A stretch of 40,536 nt of DNA from positions 1 through 40,536 of the forward strand of contig JANXCC010000012.1 in NCBI GenBank assembly GCA_025060395.1, written 5' to 3'. This document shows, piece by piece, positions 1 through 8,722 of this stretch. The notes below the pieces were generated by a model. That model did not search any database and was not told where the DNA came from. It saw only the letters and a list, made by a program, of their open reading frames with translations. A program made the translations under genes and the position numbers. Position 1 is the first letter of the stretch; every line of letters starts with the position of its first letter. The DNA comes from Candidatus Bipolaricaulota bacterium (lineage in GTDB: Bacteria > Bipolaricaulota > Bipolaricaulia > RBG-16-55-9 > DRXL01).

Positions 1-1529
1 CGCGCCACAGGGGGCAAGACGAAGGACTGGTGGATAGTGGGCCTACGGCAGAGCGTGGCATTGGTGCAGAAGATCGCACTGAGGGAGAGCTTCACCCCCG
101 GTGGGTCGAAGCTCAACGCAAGGCGGCTCAGTCCCTCCGTAAACGACTGCTGCACCGAGCTCCAAAAGACCCAGGTGCTCTGTGCGGTGATCTCGCCGAT
201 CCTCAGCTCGGTGATCCCAACCGTGCTGAGCAAATCAAGCTGGCCGTTGAAGTTCCATGTCAATTGGAAGTTCAGCCCCCACGGGGCGAGGCGTCCGCTC
301 TGGCGCACTTGCACAAAGCAGAGCACCGAAGTGACATCCCAGTCGTCTTCATCAATGAAGCCGTCGTTATCGTCATCGGTGTTGTTTTGAGGGTCTTCGG
401 CGAACCAACCGTCGTTATCGTTGTCGAGCTGGTCTATCATGCATTGGAAGCGATTGGGGCCGTCTTCGGGGCCGTAGTTGGTCAGATCGAAGTGGAACTC
501 AGCGAGAAGATCGTGGCGCACTCCGGCGATCACGAGATTCTTGATGAAGAGCTTCTCTTCTTCGGGGTTTTGCAGTCCCCCTCCGGTGACCATGGCGTTG
601 TAGAAGCGTTCGAGGGGCTTGCACTCGCCAAAGCAGGCCAAGCCCTGCTTGGCACCGAGCCATAGCTCGCCGCGCACTAGAACCCCGCTGACGGTCTGGC
701 CTTCCAGATACGCTATAATCCCTGAAGCCGAGAAATCAACAAAACTGCATAAAACTCTATCGATAAAGTTGATGATTCTCAAGATATTGAAGTTGGCAAA
801 TAGCATTCGCGCCCCCAGGTAGAGCTCTCCCAACTTTAAAGACGCATCCACAATATTCCGCTGGAATTGTACGGGAAGTTCTAGCAGATGAGGAATAAAG
901 AATACCCTACAAATCGCGGCAAAACGCGCGCTAAGAGCTTCAACCCATCGGGCCAGAGCGAGATTCTGCGCCACAGTATGGATCGCATTCGCTCCAAAGA
1001 ACCGATGCCATGGGAGGATACCAAAATCGGGATCTAAAATATGGGCGTACAATCCGCCACTCAAGGGCAACGATGAGAGATCTGGGGTATTACACGCCTC
1101 TTGAGTAAGCGGCACTGGGGCGGTCAAAAGGCACCAGCGCAGTCGTCCGAACTGATCGCGCAGCTCTTCAAATTCAAAGAACGTGGGCGCGAAGATCGTC
1201 GTGTTGCGCAGGGTCAACGCGCCCAAGGTGAAATCGAGCACAAAGCTTTGGAATTCTACTCCCCGAAACGTAAACGCTGTGGTGCTGGTAACTTCTAAGC
1301 CACTGATGGAAAACGTGAGGATGAGATCGGCCTCGAACTTGACGTCTACAAGATCGACCTTGCTGGCTGGGTCTTCGCCCTCTCGGCTAATCCCATGCTG
1401 AGGGTAGAAGACGACCTCTGTTGAGAAGCTGCCGCTTATCGGAGCAGCCCGTAAGCCATAGGGAGAGACGCTCAAAAGGGCAAGCGCGCACAAAAACGAC
1501 AGAGAGATTGTGAAGAAGAGCTTTTTCAT
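1..1529 (-). CDS. Secreted protein with Asp/Asn-rich calcium-binding-like motifs, C-terminus cut by window edge
   Basis: An open frame of 509 codons runs from the ATG at 1529 to the window edge without a stop, so the C-terminus is missing. The start is supported by a GGAGG Shine-Dalgarno just upstream and by a consensus promoter. Residues 1-28 form a signal peptide (MKKLFF, a hydrophobic stretch, then LRA-A), so the product should be exported. The middle is rich in beta-prone hydrophobic and aromatic residues. Around residues 360-385 lie two Asp/Asn clusters (DNDNDGWF and DDDNDGFIDEDD) that resemble thrombospondin type 3 or EF-hand-like calcium loops. A few Cys are scattered through it. I do not recognise the family. 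The lipoprotein at 17828 carries a similar DDDRDG motif, so both may be surface proteins stabilised by calcium. Function unknown. Confidence 0.8.
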   Translation of the reverse strand, partial: MKKLFFTISLSFLCALALLSVSPYGLRAAPISGSFSTEVVFYPQHGISREGEDPASKVDLVDVKFEADLILTFSISGLEVTSTTAFTFRGVEFQSFVLDFTLGALTLRNTTIFAPTFFEFEELRDQFGRLRWCLLTAPVPLTQEACNTPDLSSLPLSGGLYAHILDPDFGILPWHRFFGANAIHTVAQNLALARWVEALSARFAAICRVFFIPHLLELPVQFQRNIVDASLKLGELYLGARMLFANFNILRIINFIDRVLCSFVDFSASGIIAYLEGQTVSGVLVRGELWLGAKQGLACFGECKPLERFYNAMVTGGGLQNPEEEKLFIKNLVIAGVRHDLLAEFHFDLTNYGPEDGPNRFQCMIDQLDNDNDGWFAEDPQNNTDDDNDGFIDEDDWDVTSVLCFVQVRQSGRLAPWGLNFQLTWNFNGQLDLLSTVGITELRIGEITAQSTWVFWSSVQQSFTEGLSRLALSFDPPGVKLSLSAIFCTNATLCRRPTIHQSFVLPPVA

Positions 1530-1559
1530 CCAAATACGCCTCCTTCACGTTTTGTAATG

Positions 1560-1589
1560 ATTATAACACTCAAAAATAGGGAATGTCAA
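1560..1589 (-). promoter_or_regulatory. Consensus sigma-70 promoter of the secreted protein gene
   Basis: On the minus strand TTGACA (1589-1584) and TATAAT (1565-1560) are separated by 18 bases. Both hexamers match the consensus perfectly. Transcription should start near 1553 and leave a leader of about 24 bases containing the GGAGG ribosome binding site. Confidence 0.8.
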
Positions 1590-1655
1590 GTGGTAATTGC
1601 GAGTGAAAAGATTTTTTTATAATGTATTATGCTAGATAAAGCTTTTGGAGGGACT

Positions 1656-2903
1656 TTACTCCAATCGGCGCAGCACGATCGCCGAGCTGTGCCCGCCAAA
1701 CCCAAACGAATTCGAGAGCGCCACGCGCACCTTGGCGGGACGAGCTTTGTTGGGAACGTAGTCTAAATCACACTCTGGGTCGGGATTCTCTAAATTGATC
1801 GTCGGCGGCAAGAGCCCGCGATCTAACGCCATCAGCGTAGCAATTGCTTCGACAGCCCCCGCCGCCCCAAGCAAGTGCCCAATCTGCGACTTCGTCGAAC
1901 TCACTGCGAGCTTGTACGCATGCGCACCGAATAGCCGTTTAATCGCCCGCGTCTCGCTGACGTCCCCCAAGGGGGTCGCCGTCCCATGCGCGTTGATATA
2001 GTCGACTTCTTCGGGGCGGACGCCCGCGCGCTTCAGCGCCATCTGCATGGCTTTGCGTGCGCCCTCGCCGTGCTCGTCAGGAGCCGTGATGTGCCCCGCA
2101 TCGGCAGTCATCCCGATGCTCGCCAGTTCCGCATAGATATGGGCGTCCCGCGCCCGCGCGTGCTCTAGGCTCTCTAAGATCAAAATGCCCGCGCCCTCAC
2201 CCATAACGAAGCCGTCCCGGTCTCTATCAAACGGGCGCGAAGCTCTTTCGGGAGCGTCGTTGCGGCGCGAGAGCGCCCCTAGCTGATCAAACCCAGCAAA
2301 GGCCAAGGGATGCATGACGGATTCCGCTCCGCCACAGATCATCACATCGGCATAGCCATAGCGAATCGCATCTGCAGCAAGTCCGATAGCGTGATTCGAG
2401 CTGGCACAGGCCGAGACCGCTCCGTAGGTAGGCCCGCGCAGCTCCCATTCTATAGAGATCTCTCCGGCAACAGCGTTGGGCATAAACATTGGGACGAAGA
2501 ACGGGCTCACCCTACTGGGCCCGCGCTGTATGAAGAGATCGTAATTTTCCGTGAGCGCCTCAATGTTGCCGATCCCCGTCCCCACGACGACCCCCATGCG
2601 ATCCCGATCTTCTCTTGCAAGATCGAGGCGTCCGTCTTCGAGGGCGAGTTTAGCTGCTGCCAGGGCCAACTGAGAAGCCCGTCCCAAACGGCGCGCCCGC
2701 TTCTTATCCATAAACTGGAGGGGGTCGAACTCCCGGATATACGCGCCAATCTTCACAGGTATATTCGTAAGATCAATGATATCGTCTACACGAGTGACCC
2801 CGCTCTGAGCGGAGGCCAAGCCCTCCCAGAAGGCTTCCTTGCCAACTCCTATAGGGGTGATAACCCCAATCCCGGTGATGACGACGCGCCTGGGCTCACC
2901 CAT
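1656..2903 (-). CDS. fabF: Beta-ketoacyl-ACP synthase II
   Basis: This 415-residue protein has the length and layout of FabF (KAS II), the cytoplasmic condensing enzyme that elongates acyl-ACP with malonyl-ACP in fatty acid synthesis. The N-terminus [15 protein letters not shown] is typical of the family. The catalytic Cys lies in VSACASSNH (Cys166). The two catalytic His are in INAHGTATP (His306) and [11 protein letters not shown] (His343), giving the Cys-His-His triad of decarboxylating KAS enzymes. The gene stands alone, divergent from valS, with no acpP or other fab gene beside it. No Shine-Dalgarno precedes the ATG, and the predicted transcription start is only about 5 bases upstream, so the mRNA may be leaderless. 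Confidence 0.96.
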   Translation of the reverse strand: MGEPRRVVITGIGVITPIGVGKEAFWEGLASAQSGVTRVDDIIDLTNIPVKIGAYIREFDPLQFMDKKRARRLGRASQLALAAAKLALEDGRLDLAREDRDRMGVVVGTGIGNIEALTENYDLFIQRGPSRVSPFFVPMFMPNAVAGEISIEWELRGPTYGAVSACASSNHAIGLAADAIRYGYADVMICGGAESVMHPLAFAGFDQLGALSRRNDAPERASRPFDRDRDGFVMGEGAGILILESLEHARARDAHIYAELASIGMTADAGHITAPDEHGEGARKAMQMALKRAGVRPEEVDYINAHGTATPLGDVSETRAIKRLFGAHAYKLAVSSTKSQIGHLLGAAGAVEAIATLMALDRGLLPPTINLENPDPECDLDYVPNKARPAKVRVALSNSFGFGGHSSAIVLRRLE

Positions 2904-2914
2904 AAACTTTGGCT

Positions 2915-2943
2915 ATAATAACCCATAAGCTCCTAGGGAGCAA
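2915..2943 (-). promoter_or_regulatory. Promoter of fabF, apparently leaderless
   Basis: On the minus strand TTGCTC (2943-2938) and TATTAT (2920-2915) are 17 bases apart. The expected start near 2908 is about five bases before the fabF ATG at 2903, and no Shine-Dalgarno is present. Confidence 0.55.
2929..2941. repeat. Short perfect inverted repeat in the fabF-valS intergenic region
   Basis: GCTCC-TAG-GGAGC is a perfect 5-base inverted repeat lying between the -35 and -10 boxes of the fabF promoter. It could be an operator or only a small hairpin. No known regulator consensus is matched. Confidence 0.35.
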
Positions 2944-2949
2944 ACCCTC

Positions 2950-2978
2950 TTGCTCTAATACCAACGGTGTGCTATTCT
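2950..2978 (+). promoter_or_regulatory. Promoter of the valS operon
   Basis: TTGCTC (2950-2955) and TATTCT (2973-2978) are 17 bases apart. The expected start near 2985 gives a leader of about 20 bases that holds the GGGAGGAG ribosome binding site of valS. This is too short for a T-box, which valS carries in many Firmicutes. Confidence 0.5.
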
Positions 2979-3004
2979 TTGTGCACAAGGGAGGAGCCAG
3001 TGGC

Positions 3005-5698
3005 ATGGAATTGCCCAAAGCTTACGATCCGAAGAGAGCTGAAGAGAAGTGGTACGCTTTCTGGGAATCGCGCCATTACTTTGACGGCAACGTGAATGGG
3101 AGCAAAAAGCCCTTTGCTATAGTCATTCCGCCGCCCAACGTCACCGGGGGACTGCACATGGGCCATGCTCTCAACAATACTCTCCAAGATATTGTGATTC
3201 GCTATAAGCGCATGGACGGTTATGAAGCGTGTTGGTTCCCCGGGACTGATCATGCGAGCATCGCGGTGCATGTGCTGATCGAAAAGGGGTTGGCCAAGCG
3301 TGAACTCGACGATCTCCTTCAAGCTATCGGCTACCCTCTCCCGCCCGATAAGCGCCCCCTGACGCGTTATGACCTAGGGCGGGAGTATTTCGTGAAGTTG
3401 GGATGGGCGTGGAAGGAGCGCTATGGCTCGCGGATTCGCGAGCAGTTGCGCGCGCTGGGGTGCTCGTGTGATTGGCGGCGCGAAAGCTTTACCCTCGATG
3501 AAGCGCGGAGCCGAGCCGTCATCGAGGTCTTCGTGCGGCTCTACGAAGAGGGCTTCATCTATCGTGGCGATAGACTGGTCAACTGGTGCCCGCGTTGTCA
3601 GACAGTGCTCTCGGACCTAGAAGTCGAGCGCGAGGAGATCGAAGGCCAGCTCTATTATATTCATTATCCCTTGGCAGAGGGAGAGGGCTTCATCACCGTA
3701 GCGACGACGCGCCCCGAGACGATGCTCGGCGACACCGGCGTTGCTGTCCATCCGAACGATGAGCGCTACCAGGAGCTGATCGGGAAGTTGGTGATCTTGC
3801 CCCTAGTGGAGCGAAAGATCCCAATCATCGCTGACGAGGCGGTCGATAAAGACTTTGGCACCGGCGCGGTGAAAGTCACCCCAGCCCACGACCCAGAAGA
3901 TTTTGAGCTCGGTCGTCGTCACGGCCTCAAGGTCATTAATATCTTCAAGGCCGACGCGACGACCAACGAGAACGCTGGGCCGTATAGGGGCTTAGATCGT
4001 TACGAAGCGCGTCGACGTATTCTAGACGATCTGAAGGCGCAAGGGCTCCTGGAGCGCACGGAAAAGCACATTTACGCCGTGGGCCACTGTCAGCGATGCC
4101 ACACTGTGATTGAGCCCTTGATCTCGACGCAATGGTTCGTGCGCATGAAGGAGCTCGCTGAGCCAGCGATCAAGGTGATCGAGGCCGGGGAGATCCAATT
4201 CATCCCGGAGCGCTGGACGAAGGTCTATTTCGATTGGATGCGCAATATCAAAGACTGGCCTATCTCCAGACAGCTCTGGTGGGGGCATCGGATCCCTGCA
4301 TGGCACTGCGCTGCCTGCAAGGCGATCACGGTTGCTCGGCAAGCCCCAGCAGCGTGTTCCAAGTGCGGTTCAGCCAATATTAAGCAAGACGAAGACGTCC
4401 TGGACACGTGGTTCAGCTCCGCGCTCTGGCCCTTCTCGGTGATGGGCTGGCCGGAAGAGACCCCTGAACTGAAATATTTCTACCCAACGCAGCTGCTCAG
4501 CACCGGGCACGATATTATCTTCTTCTGGGTCGCCCGAATGATCATGATGGGCCTGCACTTTATGGGGAAGATCCCATTTGAGCGCGTCTTCTTCCATCCC
4601 ATCATCAAGGACGAGCGCGGCCAGAAGATGAGCAAATCCAAAGGGAACGTCATCGACCCATTGGAGATGAAAGAGAAGCACGGCATGGACGCGCTGCGCC
4701 TGACGCTCGCGGCGCTCTGTGCCCAGGGCAAGGAGATGCGGCTCTCTGTCCACGATATTGAGGGATATAAGAAATTTCTCAATAAGCTGTGGAACGCCGC
4801 GCGCTTCTCCCTGATGAACCTGGACGGGGTTCAAGCCACTGAGCTTCCGCCCAAGACGAATGCCCTAGAAGACCGCTGGATCCTCTCGCGCTTGAGCCAC
4901 ATCATCGCCCAAACCCGTGAGAACTTAGAACGCTATGAGTTCAATCATGCTGCGAAGGGCTTGTATGATTTCGTCTGGCACGACTTTTGCGATTGGTATC
5001 TTGAGATGGTCAAGCCACGCCTCTACGGCTCTGATCCCGCCGCGAAGGCCCAAGCCCAGGGAGTGCTGCTTACGGTGTTGATAGACATCCTTAAACTTTT
5101 GCATCCGTTTATACCATTTATTACCGAAGAGATCTGGCAACGCCTGCCGTATAAGCCCGCCGAGAGCGTAATGATCGCCCCCTATCCTCAAGCTCATCCA
5201 GAATGGAGGGACGATCAAGCCGAGCAGACAATGCAAAAGCTCCAAGCTCTCATTACGGCGATTCGAACGATCCGCTCCGAGATGAATGTGCCTCCCCAAA
5301 AGAAGGCGAAGGTCTTCATCAAGACCGACGCCATTAGCATTCAGCAGCTAGTACGGGACTATATGATATTCTTTAAGGAGCTGGCGCAAGCAAGCGACGT
5401 GGTCGTTGGGGCGAGCGTCGAGCGCCCTAAGAACGCTCCGCGGATGGTCTTAGAGTGGGCTGAAGTCTTCGTGCCCTTGGAAGGGCTGATCGATCTCCAG
5501 CAAGAGTATAAGCGCCTCTATCAAGAGCTGCGCGAGGCGCGCGCAGGTTTGGAGGCTACGTTGCGTAAACTCGACAACCCAGAATTCTTAGAGCGCGCCC
5601 CTGAGGAAGTCATCGAGAAGGAGAAGCGCAAGGCCCAGGAATTCAAGGACAAGATCGAGCGTCTAGAGCAAAACCTCAAGCTGCTGCAGGGCGCGTGA
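3005..5698 (+). CDS. valS: Valyl-tRNA synthetase
   Basis: A class I aminoacyl-tRNA synthetase of 897 residues that charges tRNA-Val in the cytoplasm. The HIGH signature appears as HMGH (residues 51-54) within PPPNVTGGLHMGHALNN, which is typical of ValS. KMSKS lies at residues 541-545, followed by GNVIDP. The editing (CP1) domain carries the ATTRPETMLGDT motif. The C-terminal 60 residues are a Lys/Glu-rich coiled coil, as in other bacterial ValS proteins. An in-frame start at 2909 would add 32 residues unlike the family. The ATG at 3005 has a GGGAGGAG ribosome binding site and begins the conserved MELPKAYDPK, so it is preferred. The gene heads a tight run with folC, cdsA and an ABC transporter. 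Confidence 0.97.
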   Translation: MELPKAYDPKRAEEKWYAFWESRHYFDGNVNGSKKPFAIVIPPPNVTGGLHMGHALNNTLQDIVIRYKRMDGYEACWFPGTDHASIAVHVLIEKGLAKRELDDLLQAIGYPLPPDKRPLTRYDLGREYFVKLGWAWKERYGSRIREQLRALGCSCDWRRESFTLDEARSRAVIEVFVRLYEEGFIYRGDRLVNWCPRCQTVLSDLEVEREEIEGQLYYIHYPLAEGEGFITVATTRPETMLGDTGVAVHPNDERYQELIGKLVILPLVERKIPIIADEAVDKDFGTGAVKVTPAHDPEDFELGRRHGLKVINIFKADATTNENAGPYRGLDRYEARRRILDDLKAQGLLERTEKHIYAVGHCQRCHTVIEPLISTQWFVRMKELAEPAIKVIEAGEIQFIPERWTKVYFDWMRNIKDWPISRQLWWGHRIPAWHCAACKAITVARQAPAACSKCGSANIKQDEDVLDTWFSSALWPFSVMGWPEETPELKYFYPTQLLSTGHDIIFFWVARMIMMGLHFMGKIPFERVFFHPIIKDERGQKMSKSKGNVIDPLEMKEKHGMDALRLTLAALCAQGKEMRLSVHDIEGYKKFLNKLWNAARFSLMNLDGVQATELPPKTNALEDRWILSRLSHIIAQTRENLERYEFNHAAKGLYDFVWHDFCDWYLEMVKPRLYGSDPAAKAQAQGVLLTVLIDILKLLHPFIPFITEEIWQRLPYKPAESVMIAPYPQAHPEWRDDQAEQTMQKLQALITAIRTIRSEMNVPPQKKAKVFIKTDAISIQQLVRDYMIFFKELAQASDVVVGASVERPKNAPRMVLEWAEVFVPLEGLIDLQQEYKRLYQELREARAGLEATLRKLDNPEFLERAPEEVIEKEKRKAQEFKDKIERLEQNLKLLQGA

Positions 5699-5705
5699 GC
5701 GCACC

Positions 5706-6944
5706 GTGGATCAAGCTATTGCTTATCTGAACCGATTGCCCCACACTGAAGTGAAGCCGGGGCTGACCCGTATTCGCGCGCTCTTAGAAGCCGTAGGCAA
5801 CCCCCACGCGCAATTTCGCGCGGTGCACATCGCCGGGACGAATGGTAAAGGCTCCGTGGCGGCAATGCTCGCTAGCGTCCTGCAGTGTGCTGGCTATCGC
5901 GTCGGACTCTATACCTCGCCCCATTTGATCAGCCATTGCGAGAGAATCCAAATCAATCAAACTCCAATCACCGAAGCCGAGTTCGTCCAGCTGGCTGACG
6001 AGCTCATACCTATCGCTGATTCCATGATAGACACACCCACACAGTTTGAGTTCCTAACGGCGATGGCATTTCTCTCCTTTGCTCGGCATAAGATAGATAT
6101 CGCTGTTATTGAAGTCGGGATAGGGGGGCGATTCGATGCGACGAATGTGATCACCCCTTCGGTGAGCGTGCTCACCAACGTTGGCTTGGATCACACTGAT
6201 CTTTTGGGGAATACGGTCGAGCAGATTGCCTGGGAGAAGGCGGGCATTGCGAAGCAGGGTGTGCCGTTTGTGACAGGGGAACAGAAGCAAGAAGCGCTAA
6301 GGGTCATCGAGCGCGAGTGTGCTACGGTGGGGGCACCCCTTATTCGTGCCCGTCAGCGAGCGCGACGGAGCGATTTCACTTGGGAATATCAAGAGTTCCA
6401 GCTTGAATCCGGCCAGAGGTTGCGCTTGCAGCTGTTGGGGGGCTATCAGCAGGAGAACCTCAACATTGTGCTTGAAGCCCTGGATGTGCTGCAGCGGTCG
6501 CTCAGGCTCCCTGAAGAGGCGGTGCGAGAAGGACTTGAGCAGGCACGCTGGCCAGGGCGCTTCGAGGTCGTGCAGAGAGAACCCTTTGTTATGGTGCTCG
6601 ATGGCGCTCACAACCCGCCCGCTATCCAGGCGCTGCGCGATGATCTCCGACGCTATCGTGAAAAATATTCTCTCACTAAATGCACGTTGCTCTTTGGTGT
6701 GCTCAAAGATAAAGACTATAGCACTATGGCTCAAACGCTCTTTCCTGACTTCCAGGAGATAATCTTAGTGAAGCCGGATTCGCCCCGCGCTCTTGAGCCA
6801 GAGGTGCTGCGTCGATGGGCGCCATCGAGTAAGATATATCCAGATCTAGCGACGAGCTTAGCAGCGGCGCGCAAGACACGGCCTGACTTGCTGTGCGTCA
6901 CCGGGTCTCTTTACCTTGTCGGCGCGGTGAAACGCTTCTTATGA
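5706..6944 (+). CDS. folC: Folylpolyglutamate synthase / dihydrofolate synthase
   Basis: A 412-residue Mur-ligase-fold enzyme that adds glutamate to (dihydro)pteroate or folates using ATP, in the cytoplasm. The P-loop HIAGTNGKGSV (residues 41-51) and the following LYTSPHL are hallmarks of FolC, as is the C-terminal VLDGAHNPPA motif. The start is a GTG at 5706, seven bases after the valS stop, with no strong ribosome binding site, so translation may depend on coupling to valS. The valS-folC neighbourhood occurs in many bacteria. The stop overlaps the cdsA start. Whether it has both DHFS and FPGS activity cannot be judged from the sequence alone. Confidence 0.93.
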   Translation: MDQAIAYLNRLPHTEVKPGLTRIRALLEAVGNPHAQFRAVHIAGTNGKGSVAAMLASVLQCAGYRVGLYTSPHLISHCERIQINQTPITEAEFVQLADELIPIADSMIDTPTQFEFLTAMAFLSFARHKIDIAVIEVGIGGRFDATNVITPSVSVLTNVGLDHTDLLGNTVEQIAWEKAGIAKQGVPFVTGEQKQEALRVIERECATVGAPLIRARQRARRSDFTWEYQEFQLESGQRLRLQLLGGYQQENLNIVLEALDVLQRSLRLPEEAVREGLEQARWPGRFEVVQREPFVMVLDGAHNPPAIQALRDDLRRYREKYSLTKCTLLFGVLKDKDYSTMAQTLFPDFQEIILVKPDSPRALEPEVLRRWAPSSKIYPDLATSLAAARKTRPDLLCVTGSLYLVGAVKRFL

Positions 6945-7747
6945 GAGATCTGCTTCCTCGTACGATCACAGCAATCGTCGCTATCGCCATTGTAGTGATG
7001 ACGCTGATCGTGGGCTGGGCCTGGCGAAGCGTCTGGCCGGTAGCGGTGTTGGGAGCCTTCGTCGCTGGGGTTGCCTCATGGGAGTACGCGCAACTGCTAG
7101 AGCGCAACGGCATAGTGCTCAATCGCTTCGCCTTTGTGGGCTCTGCCGTGCTCGTGATCCTCGTTTATGGGGCCTCGGAAGCGGCATTGGGGGAGCTCGT
7201 GCTGTGGGCGGTGCTCGTCTTTCCCGTAGCGCTCTACCTCTTCGATCCAGACGCCCTCAGAAAGATCCTAGCGACGATGGGAGGGATCATCTATATCCCC
7301 TATCTGCTGCATTTCTTCTATCCCCTGTATCGAGCCGACGCTCTCTATGGGCTACTAGCCCTGGTGCTCGTGTGGGGATACGATATTGGAGCATATGTAG
7401 CGGGTTCCACGTGGGGGAGGAGTCTGCTAGCGCCGACGATCAGCCCGCGCAAGAGCTGGGAAGGGGTAGCGGGAGGCTTTCTCCTCTCGCTGACGGTCGC
7501 GGCCGTGGCACCGATCTGGCGGAATTGGTGGGCTGCGTGGCCTCACATGATCGCCCTTGCGGGGATCACCAGCGCACTCACCCAATTGGGTGATCTGTTA
7601 GAATCGCGTCTGAAGCGCTTGGCGCAGGTGAAAGACACGGGGGGCTTGATGCCCGGTCACGGCGGGGTATTAGATCGCATTGACGGGCTTCTCCTAGCGA
7701 TCCCGGCGATCTATTTCTACTTTCGCTTCGTGCTCAAATGGGTCTGA
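6941..7747 (+). CDS. cdsA: Phosphatidate cytidylyltransferase (CDP-diglyceride synthase)
   Basis: An integral membrane protein of 268 residues with about seven or eight hydrophobic segments. It makes CDP-diacylglycerol from phosphatidate and CTP, the branch point of phospholipid synthesis. The C-terminal CTP_transf signature is clear: SPRKSWEG, then LGDLLESRLKR, then KDTGGLMPGHGGVLDRIDG with the conserved KD, HGG and DRxD residues. The ATG at 6941 overlaps the folC stop (ATGA) and is preferred over an upstream GTG that would extend the protein into folC. It sits within the valS-folC run. Confidence 0.93.
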   Translation: MRDLLPRTITAIVAIAIVVMTLIVGWAWRSVWPVAVLGAFVAGVASWEYAQLLERNGIVLNRFAFVGSAVLVILVYGASEAALGELVLWAVLVFPVALYLFDPDALRKILATMGGIIYIPYLLHFFYPLYRADALYGLLALVLVWGYDIGAYVAGSTWGRSLLAPTISPRKSWEGVAGGFLLSLTVAAVAPIWRNWWAAWPHMIALAGITSALTQLGDLLESRLKRLAQVKDTGGLMPGHGGVLDRIDGLLLAIPAIYFYFRFVLKWV

Positions 7748-7763
7748 AGGGAGAGTTTCATTC

Positions 7764-8717
7764 ATGACTTCTGAGACGATTTTGCACGTAGCACACGTTC
7801 GGAAGTCCTTCAACGGCACGAAAGCTGTGGACGATGTAAGCTTCACTGTCCAGAAGGGCGAGATCTTCGGACTGCTCGGCCCCAACGGCGCGGGTAAGAC
7901 AACGCTTATCCGAATGATCTTGGGAATCTTTCAGCCCGACTCTGGCGAGATCAAGTTCTCGTTCTCGCCCGATGGAAGACTGCTTCCGGAGCGCGTGGGG
8001 TATCTGCCTGAAGAGCGTGGTCTCTACGATAACAGAAGAGTCTGCGACGCGCTTGTCTTTTTAGCGAGCCTCAAGGGCATGGATGCGCATCTAGCGCGCG
8101 AGCGCGCGTTTTTATGGCTGCAGCGCCTCCAGCTCGAAAAGTATTTTTATCGCAATATTCGAGAGCTGTCCAAGGGAATGCAACAGAAGATTCAGTTTGT
8201 CGCGGCGATCCTGCATGAGCCGGAGTTCGTCATCCTAGACGAACCCTTCGCAGGGCTTGATCCGGTCAATCAGGACATCTTTCGCGAGTTGATCTTAGAG
8301 CTGAGAGCGCGGGGCACGGCTGTTCTCTTGTCAGCTCATCAGATGCACTTGGTCGAGGATCTCGTGGATAGAATCTTTCTCATCAACAAGGGCCGAGAGA
8401 TTCTCTATGGCAAGCTGCGCGAGATCAAGCACAACTGGCGAGAAGACTGGGTGACGCTCGACTTTCGCGGCGACGGAGAATTTCTCAAAGAGAGTTCTTT
8501 AGTAAGATCAGCACAGATCGAGAACGGTCGGGCGCAGCTTATTCTCAAAGAGGGCGTGCGCCCTGAAGAATTTCTCGCGACTATTGTGGGGAAGATAGAG
8601 ATCGAGCAGATCGCGATCCGAAAGCCCCCGCTGCATCATATCTTCGTGGAGATGGTAACACGCGGGGAAGGCCCTCACCCTGGCTCATCTGAAGAGCGGG
8701 AGAGGGGAAGGGGGTGA
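7764..8717 (+). CDS. ABC transporter ATP-binding protein, NatA-like
   Basis: A 317-residue ABC ATPase of the type paired with ABC-2 permeases (NatA/COG4152-like). It shows Walker A GPNGAGKT (residues 39-46), signature LSKGMQQ (135-141), Walker B FVILDE (155-160) and the H-loop His192. The stretch GYLPEERGLYDN in place of a standard Q-loop is typical of this subfamily. Residues from about 210 form an accessory C-terminal domain. The final 17 or so residues (GEGPHPGSSEERERGRG) are low-complexity because they are encoded by a palindromic repeat that has invaded the 3' end. The permease gene follows within five bases. The substrate is unknown: sodium or drug export is possible for NatAB-like pairs, but nothing here decides it. 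Confidence 0.9.
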   Translation: MTSETILHVAHVRKSFNGTKAVDDVSFTVQKGEIFGLLGPNGAGKTTLIRMILGIFQPDSGEIKFSFSPDGRLLPERVGYLPEERGLYDNRRVCDALVFLASLKGMDAHLARERAFLWLQRLQLEKYFYRNIRELSKGMQQKIQFVAAILHEPEFVILDEPFAGLDPVNQDIFRELILELRARGTAVLLSAHQMHLVEDLVDRIFLINKGREILYGKLREIKHNWREDWVTLDFRGDGEFLKESSLVRSAQIENGRAQLILKEGVRPEEFLATIVGKIEIEQIAIRKPPLHHIFVEMVTRGEGPHPGSSEERERGRG

Positions 8718-8722
8718 GGGCC
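8670..8722. repeat. Palindromic repeat, copy 1, within the end of the ABC ATPase gene
   Basis: The perfect 11-base arms GGCCCTCACCC (8670-8680) and GGGTGAGGGCC (8712-8722) enclose 31 bases, so the RNA can fold into a long hairpin. The element covers the last codons of the ATPase gene and reaches the ATG of the permease. It shares its GCCCTCA...GAGAGGG...TGAGGGC layout with the copy at 11095. Confidence 0.8.

Noticed and set aside
30-665. Open frames on the plus strand in the first kilobase
   Set aside because: They are antisense to the secreted protein gene on the minus strand, which has a signal peptide, ribosome binding site and consensus promoter.
1611-1617. T-run after fabF as an intrinsic terminator
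   Set aside because: The T-run is on the plus strand; on the minus strand, where fabF is read, it is an A-run, and no stable GC-rich stem precedes a T-run.
2914-2919. TATAAT on the plus strand as a valS -10
   Set aside because: No acceptable -35 lies 16-18 bases upstream. The TTGCTC/TATTCT pair at 2950-2978 fits better.
8714-8722. GTG at 8714 as the start of the ABC permease
   Set aside because: It would give the start MRAMLAVARW. The ATG at 8723 fits the family N-terminus better, though the GTG cannot be fully excluded.
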